A DNA stretch of 22,917 nt from JAJVID01 sp035275345. GTDB lineage: Bacteria > Acidobacteriota > Blastocatellia > RBC074. The stretch's first letter is position 1; each line of letters starts with the position of its first letter. The stretch covers positions 1 to 22,917 of the forward strand of contig DATEMY010000043.1 of the NCBI GenBank assembly GCA_035275345.1, in the 5' to 3' direction. A program made the translations under genes and the position numbers. Below, in pieces: positions 1 to 6,968 of this stretch. A model generated the notes under the pieces. It did not search any database, had not been told where the DNA came from, and worked only from the letters and a program-made list of their open reading frames with translations.

Positions 1-399
1 TACGCTTCTGGATTTCCTTGTCGGATAGTGTTCTCCTCGCTCCCAACTGCACAGGCTAGACTCATCAACCCCCATAAGTTTCGCCAGCTTCTCCTGGGTC
101 AATCCATACGCCCAGCGGATGGTCTTGAGCCGGGCAGTGATGTCAGCAGCCGGGATGTAGGGACAATAGCCGATGAACTCGATAATGGCGGGAATATAGC
201 CGATTTCCGGCTCAGTGTGCCCGAGTTCCCAGTTGGTGATGCAACACTCGGTCACGCCTATAATCGCTCCAACCTGTGCCTGCGTCAGTCCCCGTTCGAG
301 TCGTCTGCATCGAATCCAGTCTCCTAAGGTGTTGAGTTTTTGAGGGTAAGCGGATGAAAGCGGTTTTTGGCCTTTCAATCTCACGTGGCAAAATGGCAA
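1..399 (-). CDS. XRE-family helix-turn-helix regulator, partial (3' end outside window)
   Basis: Reading the minus strand from 399 to 1 gives an uninterrupted frame of about 133 codons that runs off the window edge. It contains two helix-turn-helix-like segments: one around LERGLTQAQVGAIIGVTE...ITNWELGHTEPE and a second around YGLTQEKLAKLMGVDESSLCSWERG. The linker IPAIIEFIGYCPY joins them. This two-HTH layout with a 'TLGD.IR.RRL..GL' opening is a common XRE-type regulator family. No ATG exists in frame. The likely start is a TTG at 399-397, giving MPFCHVRLKGQKP, a typical opening for the family; a GTG lies at 384-382. The start falls inside the comM remnant on the other strand, so the two genes overlap head-on. 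DNA target is unknown. The family call is firm; the start is inferred. Confidence 0.72.
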   Translation of the reverse strand, partial: MPFCHVRLKGQKPLSSAYPQKLNTLGDWIRCRRLERGLTQAQVGAIIGVTECCITNWELGHTEPEIGYIPAIIEFIGYCPYIPAADITARLKTIRWAYGLTQEKLAKLMGVDESSLCSWERGEHYPTRKSRSV

Positions 400-887
400 C
401 GCACGTATGCCCCTGCGGTTATTTCAACGATATGACGCGCCATTGCAAATGCAGTCCGCCGCAAATCCAGCGCTACATATCAAAAATCTCCGGTCCGTTG
501 CTCGACCGCATCGACATCCATATTGATGTGCCCGCCGTGAAAGTCAGCGAGCTTTCGGCGCAGGAGGCGGCCGAAGGGTCGGCCGAAATCCGCCAGAGGG
601 TCAACCGCGCCCGCAGGATTCAACAGGAGCGTTTCGCGGGCGAGCCTGTCTATTGTAACGCGCAGATGACGCCGCGATTTATACGTAAATATTGCCAGCT
701 CGGCGCGGGGACGCAGACACTGCTCGAACGCGCAATCACTAAGTGGGGGTTGTCCGCGCGGGCTTACGATCGGATTCTCAAGGTGAGCCGGACAATCGCG
801 GATTTGGGAGGAAAGGAGCAGATCGCAGAGCCGCACATCTCAGAAGCGGTGCAATACCGAACTCTGGACCGCAACTTCTGGACGTAA
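354..887 (+). pseudogene. comM: comM (YifB/Mg-chelatase-like AAA ATPase) C-terminal remnant
   Basis: The frame encodes only the last third of ComM. From about 393 it reads CPCGYFND...HCKCSPP (a CxC...CxC cysteine cluster), then the hallmark IQRYISKISGPLLDRIDIHI and the Mg_chelatase_C helical domain ending SRTIADL...ISEAVQYRTLDR. Full ComM proteins are about 500 residues; here only some 165 homologous residues remain, and the Walker A and B ATPase core is absent. The first 13 residues after the ATG at 354 do not look like ComM, and a stop lies upstream in frame at 333-335. ComM normally drives branch migration during natural transformation; without its ATPase core this fragment cannot do that. 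The break near 390-400 coincides with the 5' end of the opposing XRE gene, suggesting a recombination or insertion scar. The remaining frame is intact, so the event may be recent. Confidence 0.8.
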
Positions 888-941
888 ATTGGGTGACTTA
901 CGCCGTTTCCCTCAGGAAAATAGCCCTTTCGGGTTCGTCTC

Positions 942-1406
942 TCAGTTGGAAAGCGATTCCAATTTTTTCAGAAACTCTTCCAGAAGTGGCGCCAATTCGG
1001 TTGGAGATTTGCAAACGTGATATTCAGCTAGTTTAGCCTCTTCAGTTTTGACTTCTATGGCCTCTTGTTCATATTCGCCTGAATCCCAAACAGTCACTCG
1101 CGCCACGAAATCCTTGGCGCCGATGTCGGCATATGCGCCTTTTTTATCCACATCGGCGTCTGGCCGTACAACCTGCACTGAAAAACCCCTCTCTTTCAAT
1201 GAGGGCTGATGCGTGGAAAACCAGTTTTCAAATTCATCAAGCATCACTTTACCTTCATCGAACGCTGGCTTTCTCAGCCCATTCTTTGTATGGCATTCCC
1301 TGAAGTTAATAACACTCTCTAGCGCCACCAAGTCGGCGTGGGAAATATGATCGAGTTGGTCACCGATTGGTAATATCATTTCCGTCGCAAGGAGACCAGA
1401 TTTCAC
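942..1406 (-). CDS. Small acidic protein, possible immunity protein
   Basis: This minus-strand frame ends with TGA-free coding up to 942 and is up to 154 residues long. The C-terminal 100 residues (LDEFENWFSTHQPSLKERGF...ARVTVWDSGEYEQEAIEV...LLEEFLKKLESL) have an alpha-beta pattern with a TVWDSGE motif. This resembles, from memory, small immunity proteins of the TriTu type; that link is a guess. The outer start is a GTG at 1406, 15 nt after the upstream gene. An internal ATG at 1244 has a better ribosome site (GAAGG, 7 nt upstream) and would give exactly the conserved 100-residue part, so the true start is unresolved. It probably forms an operon with the gene at 1422-1805. The base composition is visibly AT-richer than the rest of the window, which suggests transfer. 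No signal peptide is visible. Confidence 0.6.
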   Translation of the reverse strand: MKSGLLATEMILPIGDQLDHISHADLVALESVINFRECHTKNGLRKPAFDEGKVMLDEFENWFSTHQPSLKERGFSVQVVRPDADVDKKGAYADIGAKDFVARVTVWDSGEYEQEAIEVKTEEAKLAEYHVCKSPTELAPLLEEFLKKLESLSN

Positions 1407-1421
1407 GAAACCCGTGAGTAC

Positions 1422-1805
1422 TTACCCTGATTCTTCGTCAAGCGTCAATGCGTTGTATATATCGTGGAGTTCCTCAAGGTCGTTCTGCTTACTATTGATT
1501 ATCTCTTCCTCGCCACGGCGTCGAAAAGAAAGGATAAAGTCTCCATCTCTGTAGTCCTCGCCGAGTAGGCCCACCCCATCTAAGATGCAAAGAAAGTTGA
1601 AAATCCCTTGGTCAAGCGTCATTTGCGCGGCCTTTTTAACCATCTTTTTATCAGATTCAGCAAGTGCATTGAACCACATAGATAGTTCCACCAAGTCTTG
1701 AGCGGGAGATCGACCTGGTGGATTAGTGATGGTCTTAAAACTACTATTTATCGCCGAGTCGCGGACAGTTTTCTTGAGATGCTGAATGAAATTTTCTTTC
1801 TCCAT
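1422..1805 (-). CDS. Conserved hypothetical small protein (immunity-like)
   Basis: A 127-residue predicted cytosolic protein with a strong ribosome site (GGAGG, 6 nt before ATG at 1805). The central stretch ELSMWFNALAESDKKMVKKAAQ...FNFLCILDGVGLL is helical and is followed by a short strand-rich GDFILSFRRRGEEEIIN segment and an acidic tail ELHDIYNALTLDEESG. I do not recognise a named domain. The size, composition and context (tandem with another small acidic protein, AT-rich island, no signal) are those seen in immunity proteins of polymorphic toxin systems, but no toxin is present in the window. GC in two 60-base lines inside the gene is 25 and 23 of 60 (lines starting 1441 and 1621), against 34 of 60 in a kinase-gene line (14641). 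This supports a foreign origin. The gene is real on frame length and ribosome site; the function is unknown. Confidence 0.65.
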   Translation of the reverse strand: MEKENFIQHLKKTVRDSAINSSFKTITNPPGRSPAQDLVELSMWFNALAESDKKMVKKAAQMTLDQGIFNFLCILDGVGLLGEDYRDGDFILSFRRRGEEEIINSKQNDLEELHDIYNALTLDEESG

Positions 1806-1912
1806 CTATACCTCCACTTAGCGCATGGGTAAGAATTTTGGCTCTTTGGGAATTTCCGTGGAAGCCCCAACATCTGGTAGTCAATTCAATCTCCAGAAGA
1901 AACCACGGATTT

Positions 1913-1960
1913 GACGGATTAAGACGGATCGGGATCCGCGAAAATCCGTTTTGATCCGTC
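1913..1960. repeat. Intergenic inverted repeat (GACGGAT type)
   Basis: Left arm GACGGATTAAGACGGAT (1913-1929) pairs with the right arm at 1944-1960, whose reverse complement is GACGGATCAAAACGGAT; 15 of 17 positions match. The loop is short and contains GGGATCC. Each arm itself holds the word GACGGAT or ACGGAT twice. It lies between the 1422-1805 gene and the lytic transglycosylase gene, with a second hairpin (2005-2066) close by; together they account for most of the 310-base gap 1806-2115, in which I see nothing else. Confidence 0.75.
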
Positions 1961-2004
1961 ATGTTTCGATTGAGTGATTTATTTGGGCTGAGTCGCCGTA
2001 AAAC

Positions 2005-2066
2005 GACAAAAACGCGAAGTGGACGAAGGAAAGGAGGAGGAAACTTCGTCGCTTCGCGTCTTTGTC
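2005..2066. repeat. Intergenic inverted repeat (CGAAG type)
   Basis: Left arm 2005-2028 (begins GACAAAAACGCGAAG, ends GACGAAG) pairs with right arm 2044-2066 (begins CTTCGTCGCTTCGCG, ends TTTGTC), with two mismatches and one bulged base. The 15-nt loop is purine-only (AAGGAGGAGG core). It lies just 3' of the lytic transglycosylase gene (stop at 2116 on the minus strand), where it could act as a transcription terminator for that gene. It shares the CGAAG words with the repeats at 5965-6043 and 20264-20406. Confidence 0.78.
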
Positions 2067-2115
2067 CAAAACAGCAGTCATCGCTGACTGCCAGTTTAAA
2101 AACCCACAGTCCGAA

Positions 2116-3906
2116 TCAGCGTTTGCCGCGAACCGGGACTTTGATCGCCTGGCCGGCGCGTAATTTCGCCGACGAACTGAGTCGGTTAAGCGTAGCGATG
2201 TCGCGGACCGAGACGTTGTAACGTCCGGCGACATCACCGAGGGATTCGCCCCGCTTGACCTTATAAGTGACTATCTTCACCGAGCCGCCGGCCCCGGCCG
2301 TCGCAGGGGCAATGGCGCCTGCGCCTTTGGCGTTGGAGAGAACGACGTTACGCACGCCGCTGTTAAAAGGAATAATCACTTTCTGTCCGGGCTTGATGAC
2401 CCCGCCATTGAATTGTTGGATTGCGGCCGCTGAGACCCCGGTCTTGCGGCTGATCGTCTCGAACGAGTCGTTGGTCTGGGCGGTCAGCATACGCCAACTG
2501 GAGCGCTTATCGGGCGGGATGCGATCCAACGCAGCCTTCAAAACGCCGCCTTTGCCAGGCGGGACGCGCAGTAAATGCTCGACGCCCGGAGGCGTCACGG
2601 CGCGCTTCAAGTCCGGATTGAGAGCGACCAGCATGTCGTAAGGCGTGTCGGTCGCGTCCGACACCAGCCGCAGATCAACCATGTTGTTGACCTTGACGTA
2701 ATCGTATTTCAGCGGCGGTTCGGATTGGACCGCGAACCCGTATTTTTCAGGGTCCTTGGCGATAAGGATTGTGGCCAGGATATTGGGGACGTAATTGCGC
2801 GTCTCCTGAGGAATCAACCCGCGCGAATAAATCTCCCAGAAATCGGCGTACCCTGAACGGGCAATCGCGGAATCGACGCGACCTTCGCCGGAGTTGTAAG
2901 CCGCCATCGCCAGCTCCCAGTTGCCGTCGTAACGAGTTGCCAGCCATTTCAGGTAACGAGCCGACGCGCGCGTAGCCTTTTCGAAGCTCGAACGCTCATC
3001 CACGTAATAGTCCTGGCGCAGGCCGTATCGGGCGCCGGTCCCCGGAATGAATTGCCACAGACCTACCGCCGCGGCCCAGGAACGAGCTATCGGCGACCAG
3101 GCGCTCTCAACCTGGCAAAGCCAGGCGATGTCCTGGGGAACGCCTTCTTCCTTGAAAATCTTCCGCGCCATATCCATAAAGCGGCCTGAACGGCGCAATC
3201 CCTGCTCCATCGTCGCCCGTCCACGTCCCAGGTAGTAATTAATGAAGCTCTGTACCAGGACGTTCGGCCTGAAATTGAAATCGAGCTTTGCCGCCGTAAC
3301 CGCCGTCTGTACCTGATCCTCGGTGGCGCCCTTCGTCTCTTCTTCCGTCAGATTGAGCTTCGTAAGGTCGTCCAGAGGCGAGGGCGTATAGGTCTGTTGA
3401 CCGAACCCTCGATCCGAAGGCTCTTTGTCCTTGTTCTTGTTCGCGGTGGCCGGCTCTTGAGCGTCGGCGCCATTGTTTTGAGCCACATCCGAAGCCGCCT
3501 GGCCAGGCGCCGCGACCATCAGGGTCATCTGACGTTGAAAGATGTATTCGACCAGCCCCTGGTAATGTTGCTGCAAACGGGCGTCGCTGCGGACGTCAAT
3601 GCCCGCTTCGAGCACTATGTCAACGGCTTTATCGTATTCGCGGCGGGCTTTGTCGAAATTCCCGTCCTTGAAATTGACTTCGGCGGACTGGAAATAGCTG
3701 TTCGAGCGTTCGATTACTCGTTGAATTTCCTGGCTGCGGGGCGACTGATCAGCAGGTATCTCGGAATTGACGCTACGTCCTTGAGCATAAACTGGCGATG
3801 TATAAAGAAAGGGGGTCAGGGCAAGCGAGAGGCATCCTGTTAAGAGGCTAGCCGAAAAACCTTTGCTCAAAGCATGGGCTAGCCTTCTATTCTGGGATTC
3901 AAGCAT
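2116..3906 (-). CDS. Exported LysM-type lytic transglycosylase (MltD-like)
   Basis: This 596-residue protein is predicted to cleave the glycan strands of peptidoglycan in the periplasm, forming 1,6-anhydro-muropeptides. Residues 1-41 form a signal peptide ending near VYA-QG. A TPR-like helical pair (about 66-100) and a charged, low-complexity linker (135-180) follow. The SLT domain spans about 240-380, with the catalytic glutamate E267 in QVESAWSP, then LWQFIPGTG (284-292) and AAYNSGEGR (335-343). The C-terminus carries a divergent LysM (about 473-513) and a clear LysM (546-592, YKVKRGESLGDVAGRYNVS), both for peptidoglycan binding. The ATG at 3906 has a GGAGGA site 5 nt upstream. It is transcribed divergently from the TPM gene and appears to be a single-gene unit. 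MltD-like proteins with this order are common; the exact glycan preference cannot be read. Confidence 0.93.
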   Translation of the reverse strand: MLESQNRRLAHALSKGFSASLLTGCLSLALTPFLYTSPVYAQGRSVNSEIPADQSPRSQEIQRVIERSNSYFQSAEVNFKDGNFDKARREYDKAVDIVLEAGIDVRSDARLQQHYQGLVEYIFQRQMTLMVAAPGQAASDVAQNNGADAQEPATANKNKDKEPSDRGFGQQTYTPSPLDDLTKLNLTEEETKGATEDQVQTAVTAAKLDFNFRPNVLVQSFINYYLGRGRATMEQGLRRSGRFMDMARKIFKEEGVPQDIAWLCQVESAWSPIARSWAAAVGLWQFIPGTGARYGLRQDYYVDERSSFEKATRASARYLKWLATRYDGNWELAMAAYNSGEGRVDSAIARSGYADFWEIYSRGLIPQETRNYVPNILATILIAKDPEKYGFAVQSEPPLKYDYVKVNNMVDLRLVSDATDTPYDMLVALNPDLKRAVTPPGVEHLLRVPPGKGGVLKAALDRIPPDKRSSWRMLTAQTNDSFETISRKTGVSAAAIQQFNGGVIKPGQKVIIPFNSGVRNVVLSNAKGAGAIAPATAGAGGSVKIVTYKVKRGESLGDVAGRYNVSVRDIATLNRLSSSAKLRAGQAIKVPVRGKR

Positions 3907-4005
3907 TCATTCCTCCGAAATTTCCATTCCAGCTATTTTCAACAGGGTCGGGATGACTGCTTTGGCGCTTACCGCGATTACGCGTTTTTACCCCGTTGAT
4001 AGTCG

Positions 4006-4030
4006 TGAGTCCTGATGAATTCATGACTCA
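4006..4030. promoter_or_regulatory. Interrupted palindrome in divergent intergenic region
   Basis: TGAGTC (4006-4011) and GACTCA (4025-4030) are perfect inverted copies. Between them sits a 10-base perfect palindrome ATGAATTCAT (4015-4024) with only CTG unpaired. It lies between the divergently transcribed lytic transglycosylase (start 3906) and TPM (start 4242) genes, so it could be a dimeric regulator site or a small hairpin. No regulator is identified. Confidence 0.35.
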
Positions 4031-4189
4031 ATTAGAGACGCCAACAACGCGGCGGATTGTAACTTTTACACCATACCCTGTCAAACTCGATTTGCGCGAG
4101 CGCGCCCCGCCATGTTGCGCACATGAAACACCTCGAACAGGCTCAGACGCGAGCCAAGGCGTATGCCCAGGGCGGTCCCAGGCCTTGGA

Positions 4190-4219
4190 TTGACAGCCTT
4201 CATTCGGTCGTCGTATAAG
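4190..4219 (+). promoter_or_regulatory. Sigma-70-like promoter for the TPM gene
   Basis: A perfect -35 TTGACA (4190-4195) is followed after 18 nt by TATAAG (4214-4219), close to the -10 consensus TATAAT. The predicted transcription start near 4226 leaves a leader of only about 16-22 nt before the start codon at 4242 or 4248. It is the only convincing promoter in the 335-base gap 3907-4241, which otherwise holds just the palindrome at 4006-4030. Confidence 0.55.
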
Positions 4220-4241
4220 CAATGTTGTCGCCCTAAATAGA

Positions 4242-5111
4242 GTGCAGTTGAATTTATCACTCAGGTCGACTCCCCTCTTCATCGCGATCCTTATTTGCGC
4301 AGTCCTCTCGCCCGCTCTGGCGCAGCAAAAGAAATTCCCAACCTACACCGGTCACGTCAACGACTTCGCCAATATCATCGACCAGGAGACCAGACATAAG
4401 CTCGAGTTATGGCTTACCAACTTCGAGAATATGACCGGGACCCAGATCGCGGTCGTGACGGTCAAGTCTTTGGAAGGCCAATCCTCCGAAGAGTACGCTA
4501 ACGAGCTTTACCGCGCCTGGGGCATTGGCGCGAAGACCGGCGAACAAAAGGACAAGGGAGCGTTGCTGCTGGTCGCCGTTCAAGACCGCAAGACAAGGCT
4601 GGAAGTTGGATACGGGCTCGAAGGCGACCTGCCGGACGGTTTGGCGGGCGAGATCATTCGCAGAATGCGTCCCGGGCTTCAGCAAGGACGGTATTCAGAG
4701 GGGATGACCACGGGCGTCAGAACCCTGCTCGACACGCTGGCCGAGAAATGGAACATCAACATCGCGGGAATAGAAGACCGCCGGTACGCATATCGCGCTC
4801 CCGACCAGCCCCCTCAGTTGAGGAGCGGGGCGAGCCTGATTTGCCTGATCGTCGGGATAATCATCTTCTTCCTGCTCATCTCCGCGCTCTCCAGATCCCG
4901 TCGCAGAGGTGGGGGCGGCAGGGGCGGGCCAGGCGCCGGCGATATGTGGTGGCTCTATCCAATTATATTCAATCGCGGCGGCGGGACCTTCGGCGGCGGT
5001 TCATGGGGCAATACCGGCGGATGGGGCAACAATGGCGGTTGGAACAGCGGAGGTTGGGGCGGTTTCGGGGGAGGAAGCAGCGGCGGAGGCGGCGCCAGCG
5101 ATAGCTGGTGA
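4242..5111 (+). CDS. TPM-domain (YgcG-like) membrane protein with glycine-rich tail
   Basis: This 289-residue protein has a signal peptide (about 1-27, cleavage near ALA-QQ), a TPM domain (about 33-160: GHVNDFANIID...LELWLTNFENMTGTQIAVVTV...KGALLLVAVQDRKTRLEVGYGLEG), one transmembrane segment (about 198-215), a basic stretch RSRRRGGGGR and a glycine/tryptophan-rich tail ending GGGGASDSW. This is the usual YgcG layout: TPM in the periplasm, tail in the cytosol. TPM proteins are linked to photosystem II repair in plants and to envelope functions in bacteria, often paired with LemA, as here (6058). The start is GTG at 4242 or TTG at 4248 (MNLSLRSTP); neither has a strong ribosome site. The nucleotidyltransferase gene follows after 24 nt. 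The biochemical activity in bacteria is not settled. Confidence 0.9.
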   Translation: MQLNLSLRSTPLFIAILICAVLSPALAQQKKFPTYTGHVNDFANIIDQETRHKLELWLTNFENMTGTQIAVVTVKSLEGQSSEEYANELYRAWGIGAKTGEQKDKGALLLVAVQDRKTRLEVGYGLEGDLPDGLAGEIIRRMRPGLQQGRYSEGMTTGVRTLLDTLAEKWNINIAGIEDRRYAYRAPDQPPQLRSGASLICLIVGIIIFFLLISALSRSRRRGGGGRGGPGAGDMWWLYPIIFNRGGGTFGGGSWGNTGGWGNNGGWNSGGWGGFGGGSSGGGGASDSW

Positions 5112-5135
5112 ATTTGAGCATTGGGGGTTGAGTTT

Positions 5136-5840
5136 ATGGATTATCACTTCGATGAGATGGTCAGCCGTTTACGGTCGGCGCAGGGTGAGAATCTGGTGTC
5201 GGTCATAGTCTATGGATCGGCAATCGCCGCTCCGGGCAATCCGAAAAGATCGGATTACCAGCTTCTGATCGGCGCCCAGCGTCTCGCAGCCAGCGATCTG
5301 CGCCAGTTGGGGCCGGCCGTCAGATGGTGGACCGAAATGGGCTATGAGATGCCTGTCTTTTTCACGCCCGATGAGTTCAACGACGCGTTCGACGTCTTCC
5401 CGATCGAATTCCGGTTTATGAAACGCGCCTACCGCGTGCTCTATGGCCAGGACCTGCTCGCCGGCCGCGAGGCGTCGAAGGAACATTTGAGGTGGCAGAC
5501 CGAACATGAGTTGCGCGGAAAACTGCTGCGGCTGCGCTCGTTGGCCCTGCCCGCGAGCGAATCTGCGCGCGAACTGGCGAACCTGATGACCGAAAGCGTC
5601 GTGACTTTTATACGCCTCATGCGGCCGATCCCCGAGATGGCAGGCGAAGAGGCGCCGATCGGAAGGCTGGCCACGGCGAATCAGGTCGGAAAGATTTTGA
5701 ACGTGGACACCGCGCCCCTCACCCGCGCGCTGCAATTGCGCGATGAGCCGGGAGGGTTGATGGAGATCGAAGTACAAGACCTTTTTGCGAGTTATCTCGA
5801 TTGTCTCACGCAGGTGGTCGAGGCGGTGGACAATTTATAG
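5136..5840 (+). CDS. Nucleotidyltransferase-fold protein with degenerate active site
   Basis: The 234-residue protein opens with an N-terminal nucleotidyltransferase fold: VIVYGSAIAAP (G27, S28) and KRSDYQLLI (D40). Canonical members carry G-S then D-x-D; here the second acid is replaced by glutamine (SDYQ), so one of the metal-binding carboxylates is missing. The rest is helical, with LRWQTEHELRGKLLRLR and RELANLMTESVVTFIRLMRP. I chose ATG at 5136 (MDYHFDEMV) over the in-frame TTG at 5121, because GGGGGTTGAG lies just upstream. It is placed between TPM and LemA on the same strand and likely shares the TPM transcript. Its target is unknown. It may be a pseudo-transferase or use other metal ligands; proteins with S-D-Y-N/Q instead of S-D-x-D occur as their own branch, as far as I recall. 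Confidence 0.75.
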   Translation: MDYHFDEMVSRLRSAQGENLVSVIVYGSAIAAPGNPKRSDYQLLIGAQRLAASDLRQLGPAVRWWTEMGYEMPVFFTPDEFNDAFDVFPIEFRFMKRAYRVLYGQDLLAGREASKEHLRWQTEHELRGKLLRLRSLALPASESARELANLMTESVVTFIRLMRPIPEMAGEEAPIGRLATANQVGKILNVDTAPLTRALQLRDEPGGLMEIEVQDLFASYLDCLTQVVEAVDNL

Positions 5841-5964
5841 CCGCTCGGGGACTTCCCCCGCCCTGAGCCTTTCAGGCAGTCACTGGGAGCAAACCTCGCG
5901 AGGGAAGCTCTGCAAATCAAAAGGAGTCGTTCATGGCGCAATGAACGACGCAAGAGAAACAATG

Positions 5965-6043
5965 AAAAACGACCACGAAGAAACGAAGTAAACGAAGACA
6001 CAGGAAAGACCTTCGCGCTCTTCGTTTCTTCGTGGTCGTTTTT
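5965..6043. repeat. Perfect 24-bp inverted repeat before lemA
   Basis: The arms 5965-5988 (starts AAAAACGACCACGAAG) and 6020-6043 (ends CTTCGTGGTCGTTTTT) are perfect reverse complements over 24 bp, with a 31-nt loop that contains a smaller CGAAG/CTTCG stem. The 3' arm ends in TTTTT, as in an intrinsic terminator. It stops only 3 nt before the lemA ribosome site (AGGAGGGAG, 6047-6055), so it could limit read-through from the nucleotidyltransferase gene or influence lemA translation. Confidence 0.85.
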
Positions 6044-6057
6044 GAGAGGAGGGAGTA

Positions 6058-6690
6058 ATGGGAAAATCAGTGTTGGTTATTCTAGGAGCGCTCCTGCTAT
6101 TGGGGCTTTTCCTCGGAATCTGGGCCTTGGGCGGGTACAACAGCCTGATCGAAAAGCGAAATACGGTTGATAACCGTTGGGCGCAGGTCGAAAACAACTT
6201 GCAACGTCGCGCCGACCTGATCCCGAACCTGGCCAACACCGTCAAAGGCGTAGCCAGACTGGAGGAGAGCATCTACACGAAGATCGCCGAAGCGAGGTCG
6301 AAGATCCTCTCCCCCACGGCCACCCCCGAAGAGAAGATCGAGGCCAACAATCAGATGACTCAGGCGGCGCGCGACGCTGGACTGTTGCCCGCGGGCGCCG
6401 GCGGGATTCTGGGGACGGGTGGGCGCTTCCTCGCAATCACGGAGCAGTACCCGCAATTGAAATCGGATCAGAGCTTTCTGCGGCTGCAAGACGAGTTGGC
6501 CGGAACCGAAAACCGCCTGGCCGTGTCGCGCAAGGACTACAACGACGCAGTGGCCGATTACGCCACGACCAAACAGAGATTTCCGACCATGATTATGGCG
6601 AACCTGATGAAAGGCACATTTCCCGACAAGCCGTTCTTCAAAGCCGAGGAAGGCTCGAGGCGCGCGCCGACCGTGGATTTCGGCCGGTGA
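6058..6690 (+). CDS. lemA: LemA family membrane-anchored protein
   Basis: This 210-residue protein has an N-terminal transmembrane anchor (about 5-25, VLVILGALLLLGLFLGIWAL), then the LemA helical bundle: GYNSLIEKRNTVDNRWAQVENNLQRRADLIPNL (split motif N...V...WAQV...QRR.DLIPNL) and, later, ENRLAVSRKDYNDAV...YATTKQRFP. The tail FKAEEGSRRAPTVDFG is typical of the family. A very strong ribosome site, AGGAGGGAG, lies just before the ATG. LemA proteins are widespread, of unknown biochemical role, and are usually adjacent to TPM-domain genes; here a nucleotidyltransferase-fold gene and a 24-bp hairpin separate the two. The middle part (about 115-130, GLLPAGAGGILGTGGRF) is a glycine-rich insertion not found in the shortest members. 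Confidence 0.93.
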   Translation: MGKSVLVILGALLLLGLFLGIWALGGYNSLIEKRNTVDNRWAQVENNLQRRADLIPNLANTVKGVARLEESIYTKIAEARSKILSPTATPEEKIEANNQMTQAARDAGLLPAGAGGILGTGGRFLAITEQYPQLKSDQSFLRLQDELAGTENRLAVSRKDYNDAVADYATTKQRFPTMIMANLMKGTFPDKPFFKAEEGSRRAPTVDFGR

Positions 6691-6692
6691 GT

Positions 6693-6968
6693 TTATTGAC
6701 TTATGAGTTTGAAAAGCCGGCTTGCGAGATCCTCGTTGAAAGTTTTGAGGGTTTCGTAAACAGCATTTGCGGCTTTCCGGTCGTCGAGATTCAAAAGCGC
6801 TACGCCGAGATTGAAATGAGCCTCGGCGTAGCCGGGCTTGAGCTTCACCGCCTGATTGAAAGACTCGGCGGCCTCCGCCCAGCGACTGAGTTTGCTTAAA
6901 GCGACCCCAAGGTTGTAATGATAAGTTTGATTGATAAACCTCTGAATTTCATATTCGCGCCCGTATTT
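6693..6968 (-). pseudogene. TPR-protein remnant without a start codon
   Basis: Minus-strand codons from 6968 to the stop TAA at 6693 read as two tetratricopeptide repeats: YNLGVALSKLSRWAEAAESF and AHFNLGVALLNLDDRKAA, with the usual G/A/A spacing, ending ASRLFKLISQ. No ATG, GTG or TTG precedes the repeats; the first usable codon is a GTG inside repeat one. The frame is the same as that of the Thg1-like gene and begins right after its TGA (6969-6971). Either this is the 3' end of a TPR gene whose 5' part was lost, or rare stop read-through adds it to the Thg1-like protein, or an unusual start (ATT/ATC) is used. The remnant reading is simplest. Confidence 0.6.

Noticed and set aside
3996..4282. 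Small frames in both strands of the divergent gap
   Set aside because: No ribosome site or domain; the region is promoter and palindrome.
6177..6899. 240-codon plus-strand frame
   Set aside because: Overlaps lemA in another frame and is antisense to the TPR remnant; arginine-rich shadow composition.
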